DNA of 24,096 nucleotides from GJ-E10 sp035625725 (GTDB lineage Bacteria; Pseudomonadota; Gammaproteobacteria; Burkholderiales; Burkholderiaceae_F). Below are positions 6,378 to 14,299 of the stretch, in pieces (position 1 is the stretch's first letter; every line of letters begins with the position of its first letter). Made by a program: the position numbers and the translations under genes. The stretch lies in the NCBI GenBank assembly GCA_035625725.1, contig DASPPB010000077.1, positions 1 through 24,096 of the forward strand, in the 5' to 3' direction. Under the pieces are notes generated by a model. That model was not told the origin of the DNA. It saw only the letters and a list, made by a program, of their open reading frames with translations, and did not search any database.

Positions 6378-6998
6378 GTGTTCGACCGCCTTGCCACCGA
6401 ATCCATGGTTGCCTGGTACAACCACCTCCTTGCGCGCGAGGAGTGGGCGCGCCTGGCCCTGGCCCCCTTTGCGGGGCGCACGGCGCGCTTCGAAGTGGGT
6501 CTGGCGACACTGTTCGTAGCGGTGACGACCACGGGCAGACTGGCTCCGGGTACCGGAACGCCCAGCGTAACGATCACGATTGAGCCCCAGGTCGTTGCCG
6601 GGTCCTTGTTGGATCCCGGCGCGGCGCTGCGCAAGATGCGCATGGACGGCGATGTGGCCTTTGCCCAGGCGCTCACCGACGTGTTGCAAAAACTGCGGCC
6701 CGATCCGGCCGAGGAACTCTCGCGCTTTATCGGTGATGCGCCGGCTGAGCGCGTGGTGCGGACGGTAACGGCCGCGCTCGAGGCGGTGCGCGATGCCGCG
6801 CGGCGCGCTGCGCGCCAAGGCGCCGACTACATTGTCGGAGAAAAACCCATGCTGCTGGGCCGGCAGGAATGGGCTCGCTTTGGCAGCGAGCTGGCCACGC
6901 TGCAGGGCCGGCTCAACCGCCTCGAGGAGCGTATAAACGCCCAGGCGGCGCAGCCACAAGGTGGCACCGAGGCGAGCGGCGGCGCGCCCCGCACCTAG
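6378..6998 (+). CDS. ubiJ: UbiJ-like SCP2-domain ubiquinone biosynthesis accessory protein
   Basis: This 206-residue protein lies exactly between ubiE and ubiB, the usual place of UbiJ. UbiJ is a lipid-binding accessory factor of the aerobic ubiquinone (Ubi) metabolon. The N-terminal half is SCP2-like (AGRTARFEVGLATLFVAV, then GTPSVTITIEP, ALRKMRMDGDVAFAQALTDVLQKL). The C-terminal half is helical and charged, ending in a probable coiled coil (FGSELATLQGRLNRLEERI), as in UbiJ of about 200 residues. I chose the GTG at 6378 because GGAG lies eight bases upstream and the protein then begins FDRLATESMVAWYNHLLA. An ATG at 6405 is possible. Sequence upstream of 6378 overlaps ubiE and is not family-like. 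Confidence 0.88.
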   Translation: MFDRLATESMVAWYNHLLAREEWARLALAPFAGRTARFEVGLATLFVAVTTTGRLAPGTGTPSVTITIEPQVVAGSLLDPGAALRKMRMDGDVAFAQALTDVLQKLRPDPAEELSRFIGDAPAERVVRTVTAALEAVRDAARRAARQGADYIVGEKPMLLGRQEWARFGSELATLQGRLNRLEERINAQAAQPQGGTEASGGAPRT

Positions 6999-7001
6999 CG
7001 C

Positions 7002-8639
7002 ATGCGGCGTCTGCTGCGACTGCTGCGAATTGCGCGGGTAGGTCTGCGCTATGGCTTAGACCAAATCGCATTTGGCGATCTCAAGCATCCCTTTGTCGTC
7101 CGCCTGGTGCGCTTGGCCGCGCTCGGGCGGACCTTTGAGAGCCCGCGCGCCGAGCGATTGCGCCTGGCCCTTGAGAGCCTGGGTCCGATTTTTGTGAAGT
7201 TTGGCCAGCTGCTCTCGACACGCCGCGACCTGCTGCCTGCCGACATCGCCGACGAACTGGCCAAGCTGCAAGACCGCGTCCCGCCCTTTGACCCCGATCT
7301 GGCCGCGCGCGAGATCGAACGCGGACTTGGGCGCCCGATCGGAGAGCTCTTTTCGCACTTCGAGCGCGAGCCCGTGGCAAGCGCCTCCATCGCGCAGGTG
7401 CACTTTGCCCAGCTCGCGGGCCCTGTCGCGACCCCGCTCGCGGCGGCGATTCCGCCGGGCGCGGCAGGCAGCTCGCCGGTGCCGGTGCCGGCGGCCGCGA
7501 GCGCCGGGCTTCCCGTGGCGGTGAAGGTTTTGCGGCCGGGCATGCGTTCCGCGATCGATCGCGATCTGGGGCTCATGGAGGTCGCGGCGGTTCTCATCGA
7601 GCGCGTGTGGCGCGACGGCAAGCGCCTGCGCCCGCGCGAGGTCGTGGAGGAGTTTCGCAAGGTTTTGCACGACGAGCTTGACCTCATGCGCGAAGCGGCC
7701 AACGCCTCGCAGCTGCGGCGCAATTTCGAGGGCTCAAACCTGCTTCGCGTACCGGAGATGTATTGGGACTACTGCTGCGAGAACGTCATCGTCATGGAGC
7801 GCATGAACGGATTGCCGATCAGCCGCATCGATGAGCTGCGCCGCGCCGGCGTGGATCTAAAGAAGCTCTCGCGCGACGGCGTCGAGATCTTCTTCACGCA
7901 GGTGTTTCGCGACGGTTTCTTCCACGCCGACATGCACCCCGGCAACATCGCCGTGAGCGTCGAGCCGCCCGACCTGGGGCGATACATCGCGCTGGACTTC
8001 GGCATTGTGGGTACGCTCACGGACACGGACCGCGACTACCTGGCGCGCAATTTTCTCGCGTTCTTTCAGCGCGACTACCGGCGCGTGGCGCAAAACCACA
8101 TCGAATCCGGCTGGGTGCCGGCCGGCACGCGCGTCGACGAGTTGGAAAGCGCGATCCGCGCGGTGTGCGAACCCGTTTTCGCCCGGCCGCTGAAGGACAT
8201 CTCCTTCGGGCAGGTGTTGATGCGTCTGTTTGCCACGTCGAGGCGCTTTAACGTCGAGATCCAGCCTCAGCTCGTGCTGCTCCAAAAAACGCTGCTCAAC
8301 GTCGAGGGTCTGGGCCGACAGCTCGATCCGGACCTGGACTTGTGGGTCACGGCCAAGCCGTTTCTGGAGAAGTGGATGCGTCACCAGGTGGGCTGGCGGG
8401 GCATTGCCGAGCGCATGAAGGCCGAGGCCATACCGTGGAGCCAGTTCGTGCCTCGCCTGCCACGCTTGGTGCACGATGCTCTGGCGCGCGAAAACGTCGA
8501 CGCAAAGGTGCTGGGCGAACTCCGACGGCTGCGGCGCGCGCAGGAGCGCAACACCCGGCTGCTGGGCATGGCCGCGGTCGCGCTGGGCGCGGTCGCCATC
8601 ATGATGGCCTGGTACCTTGCCGGGCTTCCCCTACCTTGA
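7002..8639 (+). CDS. ubiB: UbiB, ADCK/COQ8-family atypical kinase-like ATPase for ubiquinone synthesis
   Basis: This 545-residue protein is needed for ubiquinone synthesis and acts as an ATPase near the membrane. It starts three bases after ubiJ. The family motifs are all present: KFGQ at 66-69, the Ala-rich nucleotide loop PVASASIAQVH (124-134), VAVKVLRPG with Lys175, ERMNG, HADMHPGN (308-315) and DFG (332-334). A C-terminal membrane helix covers about 521-541. Overall length matches E. coli UbiB. The odd point is a Pro/Ala/Gly-rich insert of about 34 residues (138-171) between the nucleotide loop and the VAVKV strand, where family members normally have only a short turn such as 'DGREVAVKV'. 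Confidence 0.96.
   Translation: MRRLLRLLRIARVGLRYGLDQIAFGDLKHPFVVRLVRLAALGRTFESPRAERLRLALESLGPIFVKFGQLLSTRRDLLPADIADELAKLQDRVPPFDPDLAAREIERGLGRPIGELFSHFEREPVASASIAQVHFAQLAGPVATPLAAAIPPGAAGSSPVPVPAAASAGLPVAVKVLRPGMRSAIDRDLGLMEVAAVLIERVWRDGKRLRPREVVEEFRKVLHDELDLMREAANASQLRRNFEGSNLLRVPEMYWDYCCENVIVMERMNGLPISRIDELRRAGVDLKKLSRDGVEIFFTQVFRDGFFHADMHPGNIAVSVEPPDLGRYIALDFGIVGTLTDTDRDYLARNFLAFFQRDYRRVAQNHIESGWVPAGTRVDELESAIRAVCEPVFARPLKDISFGQVLMRLFATSRRFNVEIQPQLVLLQKTLLNVEGLGRQLDPDLDLWVTAKPFLEKWMRHQVGWRGIAERMKAEAIPWSQFVPRLPRLVHDALARENVDAKVLGELRRLRRAQERNTRLLGMAAVALGAVAIMMAWYLAGLPLP
7413..7514 (+). other. Low-complexity insert inside ubiB
   Basis: Codons 138-171 of ubiB encode mostly Ala, Pro, Gly and Ser (AAAIPPGAAGSSPVPVPAAA within it). 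The insert lies in the beta-turn between the two first kinase-lobe strands and keeps frame. It is probably a flexible surface loop. Confidence 0.7.
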
Positions 8640-8664
8640 TGCAATTGACGAGATAATCTCACCC

Positions 8665-10038
8665 ATGAATATCGTGATACTTGCGGCTGGGCAAGGCAAG
8701 CGCATGCGCTCTGCGCTGCCCAAGGTGCTCCAACCCCTGGCGGGCCGGCCGTTGCTCGCGCACGTGATCGAGACCGCCCGGGCCACTGCGCGCCAGTGCC
8801 AGTCGGCGGCCCGCATCGTGGTCGTCGTCGGCCACGGCTCCGGGGCGGTGCGTGTGGCGTTTGCCGATCAGCCGGACCTGCATTTCGTCGAGCAAGTGCC
8901 GCAGCTGGGGACCGGTCACGCGGTGCTGCAGGCCGTACCCTGGCTGCGCGAGGACGTTGCCACGCTGGTGCTCTACGGCGACGTTCCTCTGGTGCGCAGC
9001 CAGACGCTCGTGGCGCTCATCGAGGCGGCCACGGGCCACCTGGGACTGCTCACCGTGCGGCTGGACAATCCCAGCGGGTATGGGCGCATCTTGCGCGACG
9101 CCGCGGGCCACGTGCAGGGCATCGTCGAGGAGCGCGACGCCGACGGCGCGCAGCGCGCTTTGAACGAGGTGAACACGGGCATCCTCGTCGCGCCTACCCA
9201 GCAGCTCAAGCACTGGCTCGCGGGTCTGTCCAACGCCAATGCGCAGGGCGAGTATTACCTCACCGACGTGGTGGCGGCAGCGCGCAGCCATGGTATGGCT
9301 GTCAGCGCCAGCGTTGCAGCGGATCCGGATGAGACGCTGGGGGTCAACAGCAAGGCGCAGCTTGCGCATCTGGAGCGCCTCGTGCAACGGCGCGGGGCCG
9401 ACGCCCTGATGGAAGCCGGGGCAACGCTTGTCGATCCTTCGCGCATTGACGTGCGCGGAGAGCTCTCGGTGGGCAGCGACGTGTTCATTGACGTGGGCTG
9501 CGTGTTCGAAGGCAAGGTGGCGCTCGGCGACCGTGTGCGCGTTGGGCCGCACTGCGTGCTGCGTGACAGCGTCGTGGGAGCCGGCAGCGTGGTGCACGCG
9601 TTTTCGCATCTGGACGGAGCGCAGGTGGGAAGCGAAGTTCTCATCGGGCCCTACGCACGGCTGCGCCCCGGCGCACAACTCGACGACCAGGTGCACATCG
9701 GCAACTTCGTCGAGGTCAAGGCCAGCCGCCTGGAGCACGGCGCCAAGGCCAATCACCTGGCGTACGTGGGTGACGCACACGTGGGTGCGCGCTCGAACAT
9801 CGGGGCCGGCACCATATTTGCCAACTACGACGGCGCAAACAAGCATCGCACGGAGGTGGGCGAGAACGTGCATGTGGGCAGCAACGCGGTACTGGTCGCT
9901 CCGCTGCATGTCGGTGCGAATGCCACGATCGGGGCGGGCAGTACGGTCGTGCGGGAGGTGCCGGCCGACAAACTGACGGTGGCGCGCGCCCGTCAGGTCA
10001 CCATCGAGGGCTGGAAGCGCCCGACGAAGAAGCGCTAG
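8665..10038 (+). CDS. glmU: GlmU, bifunctional GlcNAc-1-P uridyltransferase / GlcN-1-P acetyltransferase
   Basis: This 457-residue enzyme makes UDP-N-acetylglucosamine for peptidoglycan and lipopolysaccharide. The pyrophosphorylase half (1-230) shows LAAGQGKRMRSALPKVL (6-22), LGTGHAV (81-87), YGDVPLV (104-110), GYGRIL (138-143) and NEVNTGI. The left-handed beta-helix half (about 255-457) carries RLRPGAQL, NFVEVKASRL, the catalytic His364 in KANHLAYVGD, and NIGAGTIFANYDGANKHRT. The tail GWKRPTKKR is standard. The start is the ATG at 8665, 25 bases after ubiB. The frame is open 48 bases upstream but MNIVILAAG is the family start. A small palindrome GAGATAATCTC (8650-8660) lies just before it. 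Confidence 0.98.
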   Translation: MNIVILAAGQGKRMRSALPKVLQPLAGRPLLAHVIETARATARQCQSAARIVVVVGHGSGAVRVAFADQPDLHFVEQVPQLGTGHAVLQAVPWLREDVATLVLYGDVPLVRSQTLVALIEAATGHLGLLTVRLDNPSGYGRILRDAAGHVQGIVEERDADGAQRALNEVNTGILVAPTQQLKHWLAGLSNANAQGEYYLTDVVAAARSHGMAVSASVAADPDETLGVNSKAQLAHLERLVQRRGADALMEAGATLVDPSRIDVRGELSVGSDVFIDVGCVFEGKVALGDRVRVGPHCVLRDSVVGAGSVVHAFSHLDGAQVGSEVLIGPYARLRPGAQLDDQVHIGNFVEVKASRLEHGAKANHLAYVGDAHVGARSNIGAGTIFANYDGANKHRTEVGENVHVGSNAVLVAPLHVGANATIGAGSTVVREVPADKLTVARARQVTIEGWKRPTKKR

Positions 10039-10080
10039 GCACTCGGGCGCGCAGGCACACGTCGCCTCGCTTCCTCCGGT

Positions 10081-10986
10081 ATGCGCATCGGTATCGATTT
10101 GGGCGGAACGAAGATCGAAATCGCGGTCCTCGACGAGGCGGGTGCAATCGTCCACCGCGCGCGCCTGCCGACCCCCGCGGGCGAATACGAAGCAATACTG
10201 ACCGCCGTGGCATCCTTGGTCGGGGACGCCGAGCGGCTGCACGGGCGCGCGCACTGCATTGGTATCGGCACGCCGGGTTCGATCTCCCGCGCCACGGGGA
10301 TGATCAAGAACTCCAACTCCGTTTGCCTAAATGGCCGCAACCTGCGCGCCGACCTGCAGACGCTGCTCGCCCGCGATGTCCGCATTGCCAACGATGCCAA
10401 TTGCTTTGCGTTGTCCGAAGCGACGGACGGCGCGGCAGCCGGCTGCGGCATCGTCTTTGGGGTCATCCTGGGAACCGGCGTGGGTGGCGGGCTGGTCGTA
10501 GATGGGCGCCTTCTTGACGGCCCCAACGGAATCACGGGCGAATGGGGTCACAACCCGCTCGTGCTCGATCCCGGGCAGTCGGTCGGCCCGGCGCGCGCCT
10601 GCTACTGCGGGCGAACGGGGTGCGTGGAAACCGTGCTCTGCGGCCCGGCCATGGCCGCCGACCACGCGCGTGCGACGGGACGCGCCACGGAGCGTATGTC
10701 GGCCAAGCATATTGCGCGGCTCGCGCAAAGCGGCGACCCCTCCTGCCGCGCCACGATCGAGCGTTACGCGCAAAATCTCGCGCAGGCCTTGGCCGTCGTG
10801 ATCAACATCGTCGACCCCGACGTGATCGTGCTGGGTGGCGGCATATCCAACATCGATTCGCTCTACGAGCGCGTACCGGCGTACTGGAGCAGGTGGGTTT
10901 TCTCCGACAAGGTGAGCACGCGCCTCGTGCCGAACCGGCACGGCGACTCCTCGGGGGTGCGCGGCGCGGCGTGGCTTGCCGCCTAG
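10081..10986 (+). CDS. mak: ROK-family fructokinase (Mak-like)
   Basis: This 301-residue sugar kinase uses ATP to phosphorylate a hexose, most likely fructose. The ROK pattern is complete: GIDLGGTKIEIAV (4-16) for phosphate binding, IANDANCFALSEA with catalytic Asp105, and GVILGTGVGGGLVVDG (127-142). GEWGHNPL with His157 and CYCGRTGCVET with Cys174, Cys176 and Cys181 are the zinc ligands. The end HGDSSGVRGAAWL closely matches E. coli Mak, as does VNIVDPDVIVLGGGISNID. N-acetylglucosamine kinase (NagK) is the main alternative and would suit the neighbouring glmU, but the C-terminal half looks more Mak-like. No Shine-Dalgarno is seen before the ATG. The stop overlaps the stop of the converging downstream gene. 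Confidence 0.88.
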   Translation: MRIGIDLGGTKIEIAVLDEAGAIVHRARLPTPAGEYEAILTAVASLVGDAERLHGRAHCIGIGTPGSISRATGMIKNSNSVCLNGRNLRADLQTLLARDVRIANDANCFALSEATDGAAAGCGIVFGVILGTGVGGGLVVDGRLLDGPNGITGEWGHNPLVLDPGQSVGPARACYCGRTGCVETVLCGPAMAADHARATGRATERMSAKHIARLAQSGDPSCRATIERYAQNLAQALAVVINIVDPDVIVLGGGISNIDSLYERVPAYWSRWVFSDKVSTRLVPNRHGDSSGVRGAAWLAA

Positions 10987-11300
10987 TCCTTGAGGGGCTT
11001 TTCGGGTGCTTCGGCCGCGATGCCGGCGTACGGGTTGACCAGATCGTCGATGAGTTCGTGCAGGGCTCCTCGCACCTGCGCCTCGCTGCACCCGATAAGA
11101 AGCGCGTCCTCCAGCGCGTCTTGCGCCGTCTGCTGGAGCTCGGCGTAGTTCTCGTTGAGTACCTTGATTTTTTCCAGGCACGAGACCGGGGCGCCGTCGT
11201 CCTGGCGCCACACGGGCGGTTTGCCACGCGCGGGACGCACCTTGGGCGCGCACTTGGCCCCGTCTTTGGGGTGGTCGCCGCGGTGGGGTTTTGTGCTCAT
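10983..11300 (-). CDS. Conserved-looking small protein, 105 aa, unknown function
   Basis: This small cytoplasmic protein belongs to no named family I can assign. The ATG at 11298-11300 is chosen because the following N-terminus is Lys/Pro-rich (MSTKPHRGDHPK) while sequence upstream of it is intergenic in character. The core reads SCLEKIKVLNENYAELQQTAQDALEDALLIGCSEAQVRGALHELIDDLVNPY. It is a compact helical pattern of the kind seen in short betaproteobacterial hypothetical proteins. There are no signal peptide, membrane segment or metal-site motifs. It converges on mak with a 4-base overlap of stop codons, and is divergent from the HExxH/CxxC gene at 11383. CATAAT about 14 bases upstream of the start could be its -10 box. 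Confidence 0.75.
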   Translation of the reverse strand: MSTKPHRGDHPKDGAKCAPKVRPARGKPPVWRQDDGAPVSCLEKIKVLNENYAELQQTAQDALEDALLIGCSEAQVRGALHELIDDLVNPYAGIAAEAPEKPLKD

Positions 11301-11348
11301 ATTGAATACATTATGCCAAGGCCCTGATCGGCGCAATTTGGGCAATCG

Positions 11349-11362
11349 GAGCCAGGCGGCTC
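11349..11362. promoter_or_regulatory. Inverted repeat in the divergent promoter region
   Basis: GAGCC-AGGC-GGCTC (5-bp arms, 4-nt loop) lies 20 bases before the ATG at 11383, between two divergent genes. It could be an operator or a leader hairpin for the exported protein/TonB receptor pair. No known consensus is claimed. Confidence 0.35.
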
Positions 11363-11382
11363 TGCAGTAGACTCGCGCACAA

Positions 11383-11736
11383 ATGTCTCGCATCGCCTCG
11401 ACGCTGCTTCTTGCGCTGCTGCTCTTGGGGGCGCAGCAGGGCGCCCTGCTGCACGAGATCGGGCATGGTTTTGGCAACAGCTCAGTCGTCGCGGTTCCCT
11501 TCGCCTCAACTTCTGCTGGCGGGGCGAATTTTGCTTCGCATCCGTCCGGCACGCCGGATGGCTCGTATTGCGAGAAGTGCTTTCAGTTTGCGCACGTTTG
11601 CGCTGCGGGCTTGCTGGTCACACCCGGGGTTGCGCTCGTTGCCCCTCTTGTCGAATTGGTGCGCGCGGGCGAGGCGGCTCACCTTCCGGCCGACGCTCCC
11701 CAATCCCGAAGCCGGGGACCGCCCCTTCTCTTCTGA
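11383..11736 (+). CDS. Small exported DUF2946-like protein with HExxH and CxxC motifs
   Basis: This 117-residue protein has a hydrophobic N-terminus (residues 3-18, TLLLALLLLGAQ) acting as signal or anchor. HEIGH follows at 24-28, then a Ser/Gly-rich stretch, then CEKCFQFAHVC (63-73). A second hydrophobic part spans about 75-92. The Arg/Pro tail PQSRSRGPP resembles that of DUF2946-type proteins, which show a similar order: hydrophobic start, His motif, Cys pair, and a final RxRGPP. The His and Cys motifs suggest metal binding in the periplasm or membrane; peptidase activity should not be assumed from HEIGH alone. A TonB-dependent receptor follows 82 bases later, a frequent pairing that points to metal or metal-complex uptake. 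The function is inferred and the ATG at 11383 has no clear ribosome site. Confidence 0.7.
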   Translation: MSRIASTLLLALLLLGAQQGALLHEIGHGFGNSSVVAVPFASTSAGGANFASHPSGTPDGSYCEKCFQFAHVCAAGLLVTPGVALVAPLVELVRAGEAAHLPADAPQSRSRGPPLLF

Positions 11737-11818
11737 AATCTTGAACGCATAGGGCCGCGGCTGCCACCTTTCTCGGTGCGCAAGCGCGGTGTGCATTCTC
11801 GCTTTCCGAGGGGTTGGA

Positions 11819-14179
11819 ATGCCTTGCCAGACCACGCGCGCGGCCGCCGCGCTCATTTTGCTGATGCCCGCCGCGCTTCTTGCCCAGCAAGGGCCGCCCG
11901 CGCCAGCGCCGACGCCATCTGGAGAAACGGCTGTGGCGCCAAACGATGCTGCGACGCCCGCTTCTGCCCGGCCGCAGGCCGTCGAGTCGCCAGCTGCGTT
12001 GGACAACGCAGCCGCTCCGACTGCCCCCGCGCCTACGGCGCCGGCCGAGGCCGCGCCGCAAGCCGCCGAGCAAGTGCCGCCCGCAAAGGTCCAGGAGGTA
12101 CCGGCGCCCGAAGGCGGTCCCGTCGCGCCCGCGCCGGCCACGACGGTGCTCGAACCCATCGAAGTCGTGTCCGAACGCCTCAATGAAGCACGCACGGGGA
12201 TCGAGACGCAAACCGGCGCGTCGGTCTACACCATCGACGCAGCGGCCATCGCTGCGGTGCCGGGAGGGGACAACAGTGCGCTCAATCAGATCGTCCTGCA
12301 GGCACCCGAAGTGGCGCAGGATTCATTTGGCCAATTTCACGTTCGCGGCGAACACAACGGGCTGCAGTATCGGCTCAACGGCATCATTCTTCCCGAGGGC
12401 ATCAGCGGATTCGGTCAAACGCTCGACCCGCGGATGCTCTCCTCGATGCAGCTCATCACTGGGGCGCTGCCCGCGGAGTACGGGCTGCGCACCGCGGGCA
12501 TCATCGATCTGACCACCAAGACCGGGGCGCTCACGCAGGGCGGAACGGCGTCGATCTATGGCGGCAGCCACGGCACCATCGAGCCCAGCGTGAACTATGG
12601 GGCCACGGCCGGGCGCCTGCATTATTTTTTCTCGGGCGACTTCATGGCCAACGACTTGGGCATCGAGTCTCCCGACGGGTCCTCGACGCCCCTGCACGAT
12701 CGCACCAAGCAGTACCATGGTTTTGGCTACGTCGAAGACGTCATCGACTCCCACAACCGCGCAACGCTCATCCTCGGCGCCTCGGCGGGAGGGTTCGAGA
12801 TCCCAAATGTGAACGGCACGGCCCCGGTGTACTGCGTCAATGGCCAGTGCACCTTCAATAGCGCGACCCTCAACGAAAACCAGCGCGAGCAGACCCAGTT
12901 CGCGATCCTGGGCTGGCAGCACTCGTTGAATCTCCTCGACCTTCAGTCCTCCATCGCGGTGCGCAACTCGACCTTGCAATTTACGCCCGACCCGATTGGC
13001 GACCTGATGTTTAACGGCATCTCGCAGATGGCCTACAAGCGCAACATCGCCTACGACTGGCAGACGGATGCGGCGTACCGCTTGAGCGACACGCACACCG
13101 TGCGCGCAGGCCTGTTCGTGCAGGTGGACACTTCGACGAGTCTGACGGGCTCCTTGGTGCTGCCCGCCAACAGCGCCGGGATGCAGACGGGCCAGATCCC
13201 CTTCACGATCGTCGATAACTCCGCCAAGACGGAGAACGTCGAGAGCATCTACGTGCAAGACGAGTGGAAGCTGCGCCCCACGGTGACTCTGAACTACGGC
13301 GCACGGTTTGACACTTTCAGCGCGTACACGAGCGCATCCCAGGTGAGCCCCCGCGTAAACGCGGTCTGGAAGGCAACCCCCGCGACGACCGTGCACGCGG
13401 GCTATGCCCGCTACTTCTCGCCGCCACCTTTTGAATTGGTCGGCTCCAAGGACATCTCCTTGTTCGCGAATACAACCGCTGCGCCCCAGGTCACGCTCGA
13501 CAACCCGCCCTTGGCCGAGCGCGCCAGCTACACGGACGTGGGCGTTTTGCAAAACGTCACGCAAAAACTCACGGTCGGAATCGATGCGTACTTCAAGCGC
13601 TCGACCCAACTGATCGACGAGGGCCAGTTCGGCGCCCCGATCATCCTGACGCCGTTTAACTACGAATGGGGGCGCCAGTACGGCGAGGAACTGACTGTCA
13701 ACTATGCCGGGGATGCCTTATCCGCGTACGCCAACGTGGCGGGGCAAAGTGCGATGGGCATGAACATTGACTCGGCGCAGTTTAACTTCTCGGCATCGGA
13801 GCTTGCCTACATCGCCGATAACTACATTCACCTCGATCACGAGGAGCGATTCACCGCCTCGGGCGGGGTCTCCTACAAGCGGGGGGACACGCGCGTGAGC
13901 AGCGACTTCTTGCTGGGGTCAGGCTTGCGCGCCAACCTCGAGCTGCCGAACGGCACCGACATCCCCAACGGCACGCACCTGCCCTACTACACCCAGGTCA
14001 ACTTCGGGGCCACGCACACCTATCACCTTTCGGGCGAGGGCACGCTTACGGCCCGCTTTGACGTCATCAACGTTTTTGACCGCACCTACCAGATCCGAAA
14101 CGGCACGGGCGTGGGTGTTGGGGCGCCACAGTACGGGCCGCGGCGCGGATTTTTTGTCGGCCTGTCCAAATCGCTCTAG
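11819..14179 (+). CDS. TonB-dependent outer-membrane receptor, substrate unknown
   Basis: This 786-residue receptor starts at the ATG at 11819, with GAGGGG five bases upstream; a GTG at 11789 is less likely. Residues 1-22 are a signal peptide (ALILLMPAALLAQ). Residues 24-108 are an unusually long Pro/Ala-rich segment. EPIEVVSERL (112-121) resembles a TonB box, followed by the plug domain (GASVYTIDAAAIAAVPGGDNSALNQIV, FHVRGEHNGLQYRLNGI, PAEYGLRTAGIIDLTTK). A 22-strand-type barrel then runs to the end, with VFDRTYQIRNGTGVGVGAPQYGPRRGFFVGLS. Such proteins import scarce compounds with energy from TonB-ExbBD. CVNGQC, near residue 340, is a possible disulfide loop. The HExxH/CxxC protein upstream suggests a metal complex as substrate. 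The substrate cannot be read from sequence. Confidence 0.9.
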   Translation: MPCQTTRAAAALILLMPAALLAQQGPPAPAPTPSGETAVAPNDAATPASARPQAVESPAALDNAAAPTAPAPTAPAEAAPQAAEQVPPAKVQEVPAPEGGPVAPAPATTVLEPIEVVSERLNEARTGIETQTGASVYTIDAAAIAAVPGGDNSALNQIVLQAPEVAQDSFGQFHVRGEHNGLQYRLNGIILPEGISGFGQTLDPRMLSSMQLITGALPAEYGLRTAGIIDLTTKTGALTQGGTASIYGGSHGTIEPSVNYGATAGRLHYFFSGDFMANDLGIESPDGSSTPLHDRTKQYHGFGYVEDVIDSHNRATLILGASAGGFEIPNVNGTAPVYCVNGQCTFNSATLNENQREQTQFAILGWQHSLNLLDLQSSIAVRNSTLQFTPDPIGDLMFNGISQMAYKRNIAYDWQTDAAYRLSDTHTVRAGLFVQVDTSTSLTGSLVLPANSAGMQTGQIPFTIVDNSAKTENVESIYVQDEWKLRPTVTLNYGARFDTFSAYTSASQVSPRVNAVWKATPATTVHAGYARYFSPPPFELVGSKDISLFANTTAAPQVTLDNPPLAERASYTDVGVLQNVTQKLTVGIDAYFKRSTQLIDEGQFGAPIILTPFNYEWGRQYGEELTVNYAGDALSAYANVAGQSAMGMNIDSAQFNFSASELAYIADNYIHLDHEERFTASGGVSYKRGDTRVSSDFLLGSGLRANLELPNGTDIPNGTHLPYYTQVNFGATHTYHLSGEGTLTARFDVINVFDRTYQIRNGTGVGVGAPQYGPRRGFFVGLSKSL

Positions 14180-14203
14180 GTGCCAGGCGTGTTTCGTGCA
14201 AAA

Positions 14204-14237
14204 CCGGCCAACCCTATGCGCCCCATGGTTCGGCCGG
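14204..14237. repeat. Stem-loop between TonB receptor and VOC gene
   Basis: CCGGCCAACC (14204-14213) pairs with GGTTcGGCCGG (14227-14237), a 10-bp stem with one bulged base and a 13-nt loop. It begins 25 bases after the receptor stop. No T-tract follows, so it is either a poor terminator, an RNA-stabilising structure or an operator. Confidence 0.45.
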
Positions 14238-14299
14238 CGTATGCTGGACGGCTCCTCGGAGGTCGCGGGGCGTTCGAACGCTTCAGAAGGAGGGCAAAC

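Noticed and set aside
8659..10254. Long minus-strand frame of 531 codons opposite glmU
   Set aside because: Antisense shadow of a high-GC gene; the plus strand encodes complete GlmU with every active-site motif.
11406..11466. Peptidase call for the HEIGH motif of the small exported protein
   Set aside because: The protein is only 117 residues and lacks a peptidase domain or third ligand pattern, so metal binding is the most that can be said.
12323..13609. Minus-strand frame of 428 codons opposite the TonB receptor
   Set aside because: Antisense shadow; the plus-strand receptor is continuous with signal peptide, plug and barrel.
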